DNA from: Chelativorans multitrophicus | GTDB taxonomy: Bacteria; Pseudomonadota; Alphaproteobacteria; Rhizobiales; Rhizobiaceae | Direction of reading: 5' to 3' | Assembly: GCF_011317445.1 (NCBI RefSeq) | Contig: NZ_JAAAPL010000002.1 | Location: 434,001 to 498,000 of the forward strand | Length of the DNA stretch: 64,000 nt | Made by a program: the position numbers and the translations under genes | Shown here: piece by piece, positions 26,464 through 34,680 of the stretch | Position numbering within the stretch: the stretch's first letter is position 1 | How the letters are laid out: every line of letters starts with the position of its first letter | Notes under the pieces: model-generated | Told to the model about the DNA's origin: nothing | Databases searched by the model: none | Seen by the model: only the letters and a program-made list of their open reading frames with translations

Positions 26464-27726
26464 ATGCAAAATGGGAAAAAACAGAACGTAGCTGTCGTGG
26501 GAGCGGGCATTGTGGGCGTATGCAGCGCCCTCTGGCTGCAAAGGGAAGGCTACGACGTCACGCTCATCGATCCCAATCCGCCGGGCAGCGGCGCTTCCTA
26601 CGGGAATGCCGGCGCCTTCAGCCCTGCCTCCGTGGTGCCCATGGCAATGCCCGGCGTGCTGCGCCATGTGCCGGGCTATCTGCTCAATCCCCATGGTCCC
26701 CTCGCGATCCACTGGGGATATCTGCCGAAGCTGGCGCCCTGGCTCCTGCGCTTCATCCGTTCCGGCCGGCGCGAGCGGGTGGACAAGCAGGCAGCGGCAC
26801 TGGCGGGCCTCCTCGGTCCCGTTTTCGACTGTCTGATGCCGTTGGCGAAGCAGGCTGAAGCAACGCATCTCATCCGGCGCGACGGCTTTCTCTATGTCTA
26901 TCGAACCGAGGCCGCGCTCCGCGGCGATGCCTATGGCTGGGAGCTACGGCGCCGGCACGGGATCGCCTTCGATATCCTCGAAGGCCCTGAAATCAAGGAG
27001 TTCGATCCGGCGCTCTCGCCCGACTACCACGCCGCGCTTTTCGTGCCCGGGAACGGCCATACCGTCGATCCGCAAGGCCTCGTTCAGCATTTGGCGAGGG
27101 CGGTGGAAAAAGCCGGCGGGCGGCATTTCAAGGCGAGCGCGGAGGATTTCAAGCGTGACGGATCGGCTGTTAGGGCGGTGTTGACCGATAGGGGCGAGGT
27201 GGCCTGCGATTTCGCCGTGATCGCCGCCGGCGCCCGGTCCGCGCGGCTTGCCGCCCGGTTGGGCGAGAAGATCCCGCTCGACACCGAACGGGGGTATCAC
27301 CTGATGCTCAAGTCGCCGGAGGCGATGCCCAGGGTGCCCGTCCTCGAGGCCATGCATAAATTCGTTGCAACGCCGATGCAGGCCGGGCTGCGGATAGCGG
27401 GAACCGTCGAGTTCGCGGGCCTCGATAGACCGCCCAACATGGATCGTGCGCGCCGCCTGCTGCGTCCTGCAAGGGCGCTGTTTCCCGCCTTGCGCGAGGA
27501 CTACCCGGAATCGGAAATGTCCAAGTGGATGGGATTCCGCCCCAGCCTGCCGGATTCTCTTCCGGTGATTGGCCGGTCGAAAGCTTCGCCGGGCATCGTC
27601 TACGCCTTCGGACATGGGCATGTGGGCATGTGCGGCGGACCGATGACGGGCAAACTGGTCGCGGAAATGATCGCCGGCCGCCCGACATCCATCGATATCG
27701 CGCCTTTCAGCCAATCGCGCTTCTGA
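26464..27726 (+). CDS. DadA-like FAD-dependent amine/D-amino acid oxidoreductase, second copy
   Basis: This is a 420-aa DAO-family flavoprotein with the FAD motif GAGIVG at residues 13-18, NPPGSGASYGNAG and the C-terminal GFRPSLPDSLPVIGRS ... FGHGHVGMCGGPMTGKL. It probably oxidises an N-substituted amino acid imported by the adjacent Tct system or produced by the monooxygenase block (inference). It is a clear paralogue of the protein at 276; the spacing of motifs and the C-terminus correspond. The ATG lies 12 bases after the tctA-like stop. Confidence 0.88.
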   Translation: MQNGKKQNVAVVGAGIVGVCSALWLQREGYDVTLIDPNPPGSGASYGNAGAFSPASVVPMAMPGVLRHVPGYLLNPHGPLAIHWGYLPKLAPWLLRFIRSGRRERVDKQAAALAGLLGPVFDCLMPLAKQAEATHLIRRDGFLYVYRTEAALRGDAYGWELRRRHGIAFDILEGPEIKEFDPALSPDYHAALFVPGNGHTVDPQGLVQHLARAVEKAGGRHFKASAEDFKRDGSAVRAVLTDRGEVACDFAVIAAGARSARLAARLGEKIPLDTERGYHLMLKSPEAMPRVPVLEAMHKFVATPMQAGLRIAGTVEFAGLDRPPNMDRARRLLRPARALFPALREDYPESEMSKWMGFRPSLPDSLPVIGRSKASPGIVYAFGHGHVGMCGGPMTGKLVAEMIAGRPTSIDIAPFSQSRF

Positions 27727-27785
27727 GCCGCCTCGCTTTTTGCGGCGACTGCCACCACCTCCTGATAAAGATCGGAACGTCTCGA

Positions 27786-28625
27786 ATGCGCATCTTTGAT
27801 TGCCGCCTTAGACCTCCCTTCGGGGAGTTTCTTACCACCAGCTACTTCACCGACGTGCCGCGGATCACGCGGATGGCAGCTGAAATGGGCCTGGAGGCGC
27901 CCGCGTCGCTTGCGGAAACCTCAATGGAACTACTGTTCACGGAGATGGATGCGGCCGGCGTTGGAGTGGGGCTGGCAGCGGGCCGTATTTCGCCCGGTTT
28001 GGGGAACGTGAGCAACGCCAGCGTCCGTGAGCTTTGCCGGCTGTGGCCGGACAGGTTCGTGGGCCTTGCGGTGGTGGATCCTGGCAAGGCGGCCGAGGCA
28101 TCGGCGGAGATTGACCGCGCCATGCGCGACGGCTTCAAAGGCGCACTCATCGAACCGGGATTGCTGGGAAACGCGCTGGCGATCGACGACAGGCGCATCT
28201 ACCCCTTCTATAGCCATTGCGAGGACGCAGGCATCCCGCTTTTCATCATGGCCGGAGGAAATGCGGGACCGGACCTGAGCTTCACAAATCCCGAGCACCT
28301 CGATCGTGTTGCGGCCGATTTCCCGCGTCTCAAGCTGGTGTCGTTGCATGGCAGCTGGCCATGGGTGCTGCAAATCCTGCATGTGTGCCTGCGCCGGCAA
28401 AACGTGTATCTGTGTCCAGACATGTATCTGGCCGGCCGCATGCCGGGGTTCGAGGAATATGTCCGCGCTGCAAACGGCTTCCTCAGCGACCGGTTGCTCT
28501 TCGGCAGCTCCTATCCCGTGCTTGCGCTGGACCGAGCCGTCAAGAGCGTGCAGCAAATCGGTTTCCGTCCGGAGGTGCTCGAGCGCATTTTCTTCCGCAA
28601 TGCCGCAGCATTGCTGGGGCTGTGA
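27786..28625 (+). CDS. Amidohydrolase-2 family protein without the canonical metal ligands
   Basis: This 279-aa TIM-barrel protein resembles the amidohydrolase-2 group (lactonases and decarboxylases). The usual DxHxH start reads DCRLRP, and the late FGSDYP motif reads FGSSYP, so the HxH pair and the catalytic Asp are replaced. The fold features KGALIEPG, LVSLHGSWPW and the terminal FFRNAAALLGL remain. It may be metal-independent, like some lactonases of this group, or have another role. It is last in the Tct-DadA operon and convergent with an IclR gene 18 bases away. Confidence 0.75.
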   Translation: MRIFDCRLRPPFGEFLTTSYFTDVPRITRMAAEMGLEAPASLAETSMELLFTEMDAAGVGVGLAAGRISPGLGNVSNASVRELCRLWPDRFVGLAVVDPGKAAEASAEIDRAMRDGFKGALIEPGLLGNALAIDDRRIYPFYSHCEDAGIPLFIMAGGNAGPDLSFTNPEHLDRVAADFPRLKLVSLHGSWPWVLQILHVCLRRQNVYLCPDMYLAGRMPGFEEYVRAANGFLSDRLLFGSSYPVLALDRAVKSVQQIGFRPEVLERIFFRNAAALLGL

Positions 28626-28643
28626 TGGCATCTTTCCGGTGGC

Positions 28644-29429
28644 TCAGCGTCCGCCGAGCGCTCCCGTCAATTCCTGCGCGACAGACGACACGAGCGGGCC
28701 AACCGCTTCGATGCGCTCGTCCGTCAGGCGGCTGACATGACCGGAGACGGAGATGGCGCAGAGAGGTTCGCTGTTGGCACCGTAAACCACGGAGGCGACG
28801 CACCGCACGCCCCGGGCCAAGCCTTCGTCGTCGATGGCGTAGGCGCGACGCCTGGTGACATGCAGGTCGTCACTGTAGCAGGGGCCCAGGGCATCCGTGC
28901 TCACCGCCATATTTGCGATGACGGCTCTGACCTCTTTCTCCGGATAGGCGGCGAGGATGGCCTTGCCCATTCCCGAACAGTGGATGGGCATGCGGCCGCC
29001 CACCTTGGCCACCGAAAGTCTTGCCTCGCGGCTCTCGATCTGCGCCAGAACGACCACGTCGTGGCCTTCGGCAATGCCGAGATTGGCGGTCTCATGCGTC
29101 AGGTCCCTGAGCCTGCGCATGTATGGGATGGCGGAGGCGACGAAGGCCCGCTTATGAACGAAGGCGCTCGCCACCAAATAGGCCTGGCGGCCGATATACC
29201 AGCGTCCATCATGCCGATTGAACTGCACGAAATGCCGCTTTTCCAATGTGGTGAGCAGCCTGTGAGTGGTCGAACGGGAAAGCTCTGCGACCGCGGTGAT
29301 CTCCCTCAGGCGCATTCCCGATCCGTGTTCCGCCAGCACCTCCAGGAGGGAGATGGCGCGCTCGACGGATTGAACGGTCCCCAGCCGTTCATTGGAGGTG
29401 GCCTCCTCAGGGAATTCCGGTGCACCCAT
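28644..29429 (-). CDS. IclR-family transcriptional regulator
   Basis: The 261-aa protein has the IclR N-terminal HTH (VQSVERAISLLEVLAEHGSGMRLREITAVAELSRSTTHRLLTTL) and the C-terminal effector domain (CSGMGKAILAAYPE; RGVRCVASVVYG). I chose the ATG at 29427-29429 because GGAGG lies 9 bases upstream; a TTG at 29459 would add 10 residues. IclR proteins here usually control aromatic or carboxylate catabolism. It is convergent with the amidohydrolase operon and lies upstream of a MATE gene on the same strand. Confidence 0.92.
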   Translation of the reverse strand: MGAPEFPEEATSNERLGTVQSVERAISLLEVLAEHGSGMRLREITAVAELSRSTTHRLLTTLEKRHFVQFNRHDGRWYIGRQAYLVASAFVHKRAFVASAIPYMRRLRDLTHETANLGIAEGHDVVVLAQIESREARLSVAKVGGRMPIHCSGMGKAILAAYPEKEVRAVIANMAVSTDALGPCYSDDLHVTRRRAYAIDDEGLARGVRCVASVVYGANSEPLCAISVSGHVSRLTDERIEAVGPLVSSVAQELTGALGGR

Positions 29430-29563
29430 CGCGTCGATGCCTCCGTAGAATGCTTCCAACTCTCGGGTATCGGTACCACCTCAGTAAAGTACACTTCTAC
29501 ATTCAAATCAATATTTTTAATTGCATACAGAAAGAAATTCCGCCGGGGGGCTTCCGCTGACGG

Positions 29564-30940
29564 CTATCGGGAGGGGAGCGGAAAGGTGCGTGACATCAGC
29601 CGGTTCATGCGCCAACGAAGCGTGAAACCGCGCACGGCGAGGAACGCGAGGAAGGCGATCCATAGTCCATCGTTGCCGAGCCAGGGGATAAGGGTGAAGA
29701 TGAGCAGCAGGTAGCAGGCCGAAGCGACGAGCATCATGTTGCGGATGTCGCGCGCCCAGGTCGCACCTATGAAGACGCCATCCATGACGAAGGCAAGACT
29801 GCCGAGCGGGGCAGTCAGTAGCGCCCAGTGAAAATAGGCGTGAGCGAGCGCACGTACATCAGGACTTGCCGTCATGAGCGCGATGATCGGGTCTTGAACG
29901 ATGAGATAGACCGCCGCCACAGCAAAGCCCGTCGCAACGCTCCAGAAGACGGAGAGGTTTACCGATGTTTCGAACATGACGCGGTCACACCCGCCCACCG
30001 CCCTTCCGGCAAGGTGCTGGGCGGCGACGGCAAGCCCCTGGATCATCGCGCCGGAAAAATAGAAGAGGTTCATCAGCACGACGTTGGCTGCGAGCATCGC
30101 CGTGCCAAAAGCGGCACTCTCCCGCGTGAAGAGAGCGATGCTGAAAAAGCGAATCATGGATCGCAGAAGAATGTCTGCATTGATGCTGAGTATCCGCTTC
30201 AGTTGGCGCATGTCCGGCAGGGCTGAAAGCACTGCCCGTGCCTTTCCATGAAGAGCGCGCGCTATCAGAATGCCGCCGGCGAGAGCGGTGGCCGTCTCTG
30301 CGGCCACCGTCGCCAGCGCCGCGCCGGCAACACCCCAATCGAAATGGAGGACGAAAGCGATACTGAGTATTGCGTTGACGAGGTTGAGCACTGCCTGGAG
30401 GGCAAGGCCCGGCAGGAAAGAGCCCTGGCCGAAGAGCCAGCCCACCAGCGCATAATTGACGAGCAGCAGCGGCGCTGACCAGACGCGGATGCCGAAATAG
30501 ACCATTCCGGCTGCCCTTACATCCTCGCCGACGCCGAGCAGGGAAAAGCCGGCATAGGCAATCGGCCACTGTAGCGCCACTGCGATGAGGCCTGCCGCGA
30601 AAGCCAAGCATATGGCGCGGAGCGCATGCGCGAGCATCTCTATCCCGTGTCCCGCCCCGAACGCTTGCGAAACCATGGCAGTGGTGGAGGAACGCAGGAA
30701 GTTGAAGGTGAAGAAGACGAGGTTGATGATCACGTTGGCGGCAGCGATGCCGCCGATCAGGGCTTCGTTCCCCAACTGCCCGACAACTGCAGTGTCAACG
30801 ATGCCGACCAGGGGTGTCGATATCGATGCCAGGGTGATTGGCAACGCAATCTTCAGCACCTGGCCATGGGTAACGGTGGTGGCAGGCATCTGCGAACCAG
30901 GGGAAGATTCCTGGTCAAGCCGTGGCTGGTCAATTGTCAT
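29564..30940 (-). CDS. MATE-family multidrug/toxin efflux protein
   Basis: This 458-aa inner-membrane antiporter has about 12 hydrophobic segments. Family features include the N-terminal KIALPITLASISTPLVGIVDTAVVGQLG and a repeat of the same pattern in the second half. DinF-like MATE proteins export cationic compounds in exchange for ions. The ATG at 30938-30940 has GGGAG 9 bases upstream. Its role in this catabolic region may be export of a toxic intermediate or excess metal-free chelate (inference). Confidence 0.9.
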   Translation of the reverse strand: MTIDQPRLDQESSPGSQMPATTVTHGQVLKIALPITLASISTPLVGIVDTAVVGQLGNEALIGGIAAANVIINLVFFTFNFLRSSTTAMVSQAFGAGHGIEMLAHALRAICLAFAAGLIAVALQWPIAYAGFSLLGVGEDVRAAGMVYFGIRVWSAPLLLVNYALVGWLFGQGSFLPGLALQAVLNLVNAILSIAFVLHFDWGVAGAALATVAAETATALAGGILIARALHGKARAVLSALPDMRQLKRILSINADILLRSMIRFFSIALFTRESAAFGTAMLAANVVLMNLFYFSGAMIQGLAVAAQHLAGRAVGGCDRVMFETSVNLSVFWSVATGFAVAAVYLIVQDPIIALMTASPDVRALAHAYFHWALLTAPLGSLAFVMDGVFIGATWARDIRNMMLVASACYLLLIFTLIPWLGNDGLWIAFLAFLAVRGFTLRWRMNRLMSRTFPLPSR

Positions 30941-31207
30941 CGGGCGGCGCTCCCGCTTCTTTTGAACGGGCGCACCCTGCCGCACCCAGCGCAGCAGGAT
31001 GCGGTCATACGATCAGTCGCACTCGCTGCCGTTCTGCCCATTCACTCAGGATTGGACCACTTTGCACGGTGTGTCGAAGGCGGCGCGATCTGCTCCCGCA
31101 TCGCGGGAATCCTTGCAGCGCGCTATCGACTGCGCTGTTGATTGAGTTTAGCCGGTTTCTGACATGCGCCGTGCCAACCGGCCGGTGCCAGCGGAGGTGG
31201 CTTCAGC
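30941..31207. other. Divergent intergenic region between MATE and amine dehydrogenase genes
   Basis: The 267 bases between two divergent genes hold no supported coding sequence. A small perfect stem (TCCCGC 31093-31098 with GCGGGA 31102-31107) is the only structure I see. Promoters for both directions should lie here, but no convincing -35/-10 pair was found. Confidence 0.4.
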
Positions 31208-32338
31208 ATGGCGGTTCAGCATGCCGATACGATCGTCGTCGGGGGCGGCTTGGTTGGCGCCGCCATAAGCTACGGGCTGGCGAAAATCGGGCAAGGCGTC
31301 ATCGTCCTCGACGAGGGGGATGTGGCTTTTCGGGCGTCCCGCGGCAATTTCGGGCTCGTGTGGGTGCAGTCGAAAGGCGACGGCATGTCCGAATATGCGC
31401 GTTGGACACGCCGCTCGGCCGACCTCTGGCCGGAATTCGCCGGAGAGCTCGCCGGGGAGACCGGCGTATCGCCGCATTATTACAAGGCTGGAGGAGTGCA
31501 TACCTGCCTTTCTGAGGAGGAACTGCAGGCCCGTACCAATCTCATCGAACGGATGCGGCAAGTGCATGGGCCGGAGCGCTATGAAGCAAGGGTCCTCGAC
31601 CGCCGCGAGCTTGCCGAGATGCTTCCCGGCTTGGGTGAAGCAGTCATTGGCGGCTCGTGGTCCCCGCACGACGGCCATGCGAGCCCGCTTCACCTCTTGC
31701 GAGCGCTGCATGCTGGGCTCCTGCAAGGGCGCGGACGCTATCATGCCGACGCCCGTGTGACCGCGATAGCAAGGGACGGCTCGGGTTATCGCGTCACGAC
31801 CGCCGCCGGGGTGTTCGCGGCGGAGAGAGTGGTGCTCGCCGCTGGCCTTGCTAACCGCGCGCTCGCGCCAATGGTGGGGCTCAGCGCGCCGGTCTCTCCG
31901 CTCAAGGGGCAGATTCTTGTCACGGAGCGCGCAGCGACGGTCCTGCCTATGCCAACCGCCTTCGTTCGCCAGACGGAGGAAGGCACATTCCTCATGGGAG
32001 ACAGCTACGAAGACTCGGGCTTCGATACCGCGTCGCGGCCAAACGTCATGGCGGAGATTGCCAGACGCGCCGCCCGCACCTTTCCATTTCTCAGAAAGCT
32101 GCAGGTCGTGCGGGCCTGGGCCGCGCTCCGCGTCATGTCCGGCGACGGGTTTCCCATCTACGAGCAATCGCGGACTCATCCGGGCGCCTTCGTGGTGAAC
32201 TGCCATTCCGGCGTCACTCTGGCAGGCGCTCATGCGCTGGCGCTCGCGCCGATGATCGCGCGCGGCCGCCTTGATGAAGAATTCGCCGCCTTCAGCGCAG
32301 GGAGGTTTGATGTTCAAGCGCATCGCGACGTCGCGTAA
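31208..32338 (+). CDS. FAD-dependent oxidoreductase, HcnC/OoxB-like catalytic (beta) subunit
   Basis: This 376-aa DAO-family flavoprotein has the FAD motif GGGLVG at residues 12-17. With the next two genes it forms the set known from opine oxidase, D-hydroxyproline dehydrogenase and HCN synthase: a catalytic FAD subunit, a small [2Fe-2S] protein and an NAD/FAD-type subunit. This subunit should oxidise the amine. It overlaps the [2Fe-2S] gene by 29 bases. The neighbouring EDTA cluster suggests an N-carboxymethyl amine or opine-like substrate (inference). Confidence 0.87.
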   Translation: MAVQHADTIVVGGGLVGAAISYGLAKIGQGVIVLDEGDVAFRASRGNFGLVWVQSKGDGMSEYARWTRRSADLWPEFAGELAGETGVSPHYYKAGGVHTCLSEEELQARTNLIERMRQVHGPERYEARVLDRRELAEMLPGLGEAVIGGSWSPHDGHASPLHLLRALHAGLLQGRGRYHADARVTAIARDGSGYRVTTAAGVFAAERVVLAAGLANRALAPMVGLSAPVSPLKGQILVTERAATVLPMPTAFVRQTEEGTFLMGDSYEDSGFDTASRPNVMAEIARRAARTFPFLRKLQVVRAWAALRVMSGDGFPIYEQSRTHPGAFVVNCHSGVTLAGAHALALAPMIARGRLDEEFAAFSAGRFDVQAHRDVA

Positions 32339-32609
32339 GGCAAGGCTCTCTTTCGATTTCGAAGGGCACAGACTCGAGGCGGAGGACGGCGATACCGTGG
32401 CGGCCGCGCTGCTGCTTGCCGGCGAAAGGGTCCTGCGCAGCACAGCGGTTTCAGCGTCCGAACGCGGGCCCTTCTGCCTCATGGGCGTGTGCTTCGAATG
32501 CCTGGTCGAGATCGACGGGATCCCTAACCGGCAGGCCTGCATGGTGAAGGTGCTGCCAGGTATGCGGGTGCGCCGCCAGCGCGGCGCGGCGCGGGTGGGA
32601 AGCACATGA
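32310..32609 (+). CDS. Small [2Fe-2S] ferredoxin-like subunit of the amine dehydrogenase
   Basis: This 99-aa protein has four cysteines in the pattern Cx4Cx2Cx12C (GPFCLMGVCFEC ... RQAC), the Fer2_4-type site found in opine and D-hydroxyproline dehydrogenase small subunits. It should pass electrons between the two flavoprotein subunits. AGGGAGG lies just before the ATG; an upstream in-frame start at 32271 lacks this. Its stop overlaps the next start (ATGA at 32606). Confidence 0.88.
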   Translation: MFKRIATSRKARLSFDFEGHRLEAEDGDTVAAALLLAGERVLRSTAVSASERGPFCLMGVCFECLVEIDGIPNRQACMVKVLPGMRVRRQRGAARVGST

Positions 32610-33991
32610 GCGCATATGATGTCGCGATAATCGGCGCCGGCCCCGCGGGTATGGCCGCGGCGGTGGAGGCATCTCGCGCCGGCTTTTCCGTAGTCGTCTT
32701 CGATGAGCAGGACGCGCCTGGCGGGCAGATCTATCGCGCCATCGAGCGGGCGGATGCGGGGCGGCTGGCGCTGATGGGTGAAGATTATGCCAGGGGTAGA
32801 GCTCTTGCCGAGGCTTTCAGGACGAGTTCCGCGGTCTACATGCCAGGCACGATTGTCTGGAATGTCGATGCGTCGCTCCGTATCAACTACAGCGGCGCGA
32901 CTGGCAGTGGCGAAGTCACTGCGGGATCGGTGATCATAGCCACGGGTGCCATGGAGCGCGCCACGCCTTTGCCGGGCTGGACTCTGCCGGGCGTGATGAC
33001 GGCCGGCGCGTTGCAGATCCTGCTTAAGGCGCACGAGCTCGTCAGTGACGATACGGTATTGGTCGGCTGTGGCCCTCTCCTTTTCCTGGTGGCACAGCAA
33101 ATGACGGAGGCTGGATCGCCTCCCAGAGCGGTCGTCGAGACCACAGCGCCTGGCGCGCTCCGCCGGGCGCTGCCGCATCTCTTCGGGGCGTTGCGCGCTC
33201 CGGCCTATCTGAGGAAAGGCTTGGCCATGATCCGGCAGCTCGCCCGCGCGGGCGTGCCGGTCTATCGCCATGCGCAGGCGGTTGCGATCGAGGGCCGCGA
33301 GGCGGCGGAAGCCGTCAGCTTCACGATCAAAGGCCAGCGCCATCGCATTTCGGCGGGCACCGTGGGCCTGCACCAGGGCGTGATACCCAACCAGCAGATC
33401 ACGCGCCTCCTCGGTTGCGAGCAGGATTGGAGCGCAAGTCAGCGCTGTTTCGTGCCTAGGCTGGATCCGTTCGGCGAAACGAGAATCCAGAATGTCTACG
33501 TCGCCGGCGACGGAGCAGGAATCGGCGGCGCCGTTTCCGCCGCTCTCGGAGGGAGGCTCGCGGCCCTGCGCATCGCCGCCAGGGCGGGCAAGGCTACTAC
33601 GGGCGAAGCCCGGTCCGTAATGGCGCGGCTCGCGCGCGATCGGGCGATCCGCCCCTTCCTGGAGGCGCTCTATGCGCCGTCCGATGAAGTGCTTGTGCCC
33701 GCGGATGATACGCTCGTGTGCCGCTGTGAAGAAGTAACCGCCGGACAGATCCGCGAAGCCGTGGCGCTTGGGGCGCCCGGGCCAAATCAGGCGAAGGCCT
33801 TCCTGCGGTGCGGCATGGGGCCGTGCCAAGGCCGCATCTGCGGCCCCGTGGTCACGGAAGTCATCGCAGCGGCGCGCCGGACCCCGCAGGATGCTGTTGG
33901 GTACTACCGCATCCGCCCCCCGCTTAAGCCACTCTCCGTAGCCGAGATAGCGGGCCTGGCGCCGGCTGCGGAGGGCCAGCCCCTGGACTAG
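32606..33991 (+). CDS. NAD/FAD-type oxidoreductase with C-terminal BFD-like [2Fe-2S] site, HcnB/OoxA-like alpha subunit
   Basis: This 461-aa pyridine-nucleotide-disulfide-type flavoprotein has GAGPAG at residues 10-15 and PGGQIYRA, a TGAMERATPLPGWTLPGVMTAGA segment, and VAGDGAGIGGA near the end of the fold. The C-terminal part has CRCEE and a later CGMGPCQGRIC, a BFD-like [2Fe-2S] site. In the related heteromeric enzymes this subunit handles electron transfer. It starts at an ATGA overlap and is followed 59 bases later by a RidA gene. Confidence 0.9.
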   Translation: MSAYDVAIIGAGPAGMAAAVEASRAGFSVVVFDEQDAPGGQIYRAIERADAGRLALMGEDYARGRALAEAFRTSSAVYMPGTIVWNVDASLRINYSGATGSGEVTAGSVIIATGAMERATPLPGWTLPGVMTAGALQILLKAHELVSDDTVLVGCGPLLFLVAQQMTEAGSPPRAVVETTAPGALRRALPHLFGALRAPAYLRKGLAMIRQLARAGVPVYRHAQAVAIEGREAAEAVSFTIKGQRHRISAGTVGLHQGVIPNQQITRLLGCEQDWSASQRCFVPRLDPFGETRIQNVYVAGDGAGIGGAVSAALGGRLAALRIAARAGKATTGEARSVMARLARDRAIRPFLEALYAPSDEVLVPADDTLVCRCEEVTAGQIREAVALGAPGPNQAKAFLRCGMGPCQGRICGPVVTEVIAAARRTPQDAVGYYRIRPPLKPLSVAEIAGLAPAAEGQPLD

Positions 33992-34050
33992 GGCCGTGCT
34001 GCTGAATCTGCAATTTCCATCAACACCAGCGAACAATGAAGGAGAAGGTT

Positions 34051-34401
34051 ATGATCAAGCGTCACATGCAGACACGCATCAACCATCGGGTGGTCGAGCA
34101 CAACAGGGTGCTCTATTTTGGCGGCCTTATTGCCGATGACCTGAGCGTCGACATGAAGGGCCAGACACAGCAGATCTGCCGCAAGATCGACGAACTGCTG
34201 CAAAAGGTGGGCTCCTCAAAGGCGCATCTGCTCACGGCGATGATCTACATCTCCGATTTCTCGCAGAAGGAAGGAATGAACGAGGCCTGGCTCGAATGGC
34301 TGCCCGGTGAGCTTTTGCCCACCCGTGCGACCATCGGCGTCGCTGACCTCGGCGAAAACGTCCTGATCGAGGTGGTCGTGTCCGCAGCCAAGACTGCGTA
34401 G
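34051..34401 (+). CDS. RidA/YjgF-family enamine/imine deaminase
   Basis: This 116-aa protein of the RidA superfamily hydrolyses reactive imines and enamines to ketoacids and ammonia. The imine-binding Arg is kept in LPTRATIGVADL, and LTAMIYISDF and LIEVVV mark the trimer-core strands. GGAG lies 8 bases before the ATG at 34051; a start at 34036 would include the ribosome binding site. Its place right after an FAD amine dehydrogenase, which makes imines, fits a clean-up or pathway role. Confidence 0.9.
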   Translation: MIKRHMQTRINHRVVEHNRVLYFGGLIADDLSVDMKGQTQQICRKIDELLQKVGSSKAHLLTAMIYISDFSQKEGMNEAWLEWLPGELLPTRATIGVADLGENVLIEVVVSAAKTA

Positions 34402-34680
34402 GAATCCGGGTCCGCCGGTCAATGGCTGCCTGGTCCTACGATGCGGGAATCCAGCCGTGGCTCCATTGACAGGGCGGTCATCTCACGAAACTCTGCTTGC
34501 CGTGCTGCAAAACAAGCAACAGTAAAAACGCAGCGAAGAACGTATTGTGTTGAAAAACAATACGGGGAACACTCGCAGTCGTGATCCGGTATTGAGAAGT
34601 CGTACAACAAAAAATCTCAATTCGGGTCCGATTTGCATCGGGTTAATAGAAATATGTACTCGTATGGATGGGAGTAATAC
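34402..34680 (+). promoter_or_regulatory. Upstream region of the EDTA transport-degradation operon with an 8-bp inverted repeat
   Basis: No coding sequence is supported in these 279 AT-richer bases. CGTATTGT (34541-34548) and ACAATACG (34557-34564) form a perfect 8-bp inverted repeat with an 8-bp spacer, a good regulator site about 117 bases before eppA. GGGAG lies 5 bases upstream of the eppA ATG. I could not place a convincing -35/-10 pair. Confidence 0.5.

Noticed and set aside
25468-26868. 466-codon open frame on the minus strand
   Set aside because: It is antisense to the TctA-like and DadA-like genes, with no recognisable motifs.
31148-34036. Very long open frame (962 codons) on the minus strand
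   Set aside because: It is antisense to three well-supported oxidoreductase genes, has a low-complexity Arg/His-rich composition and no family resemblance; GC-rich codon bias creates such shadows.
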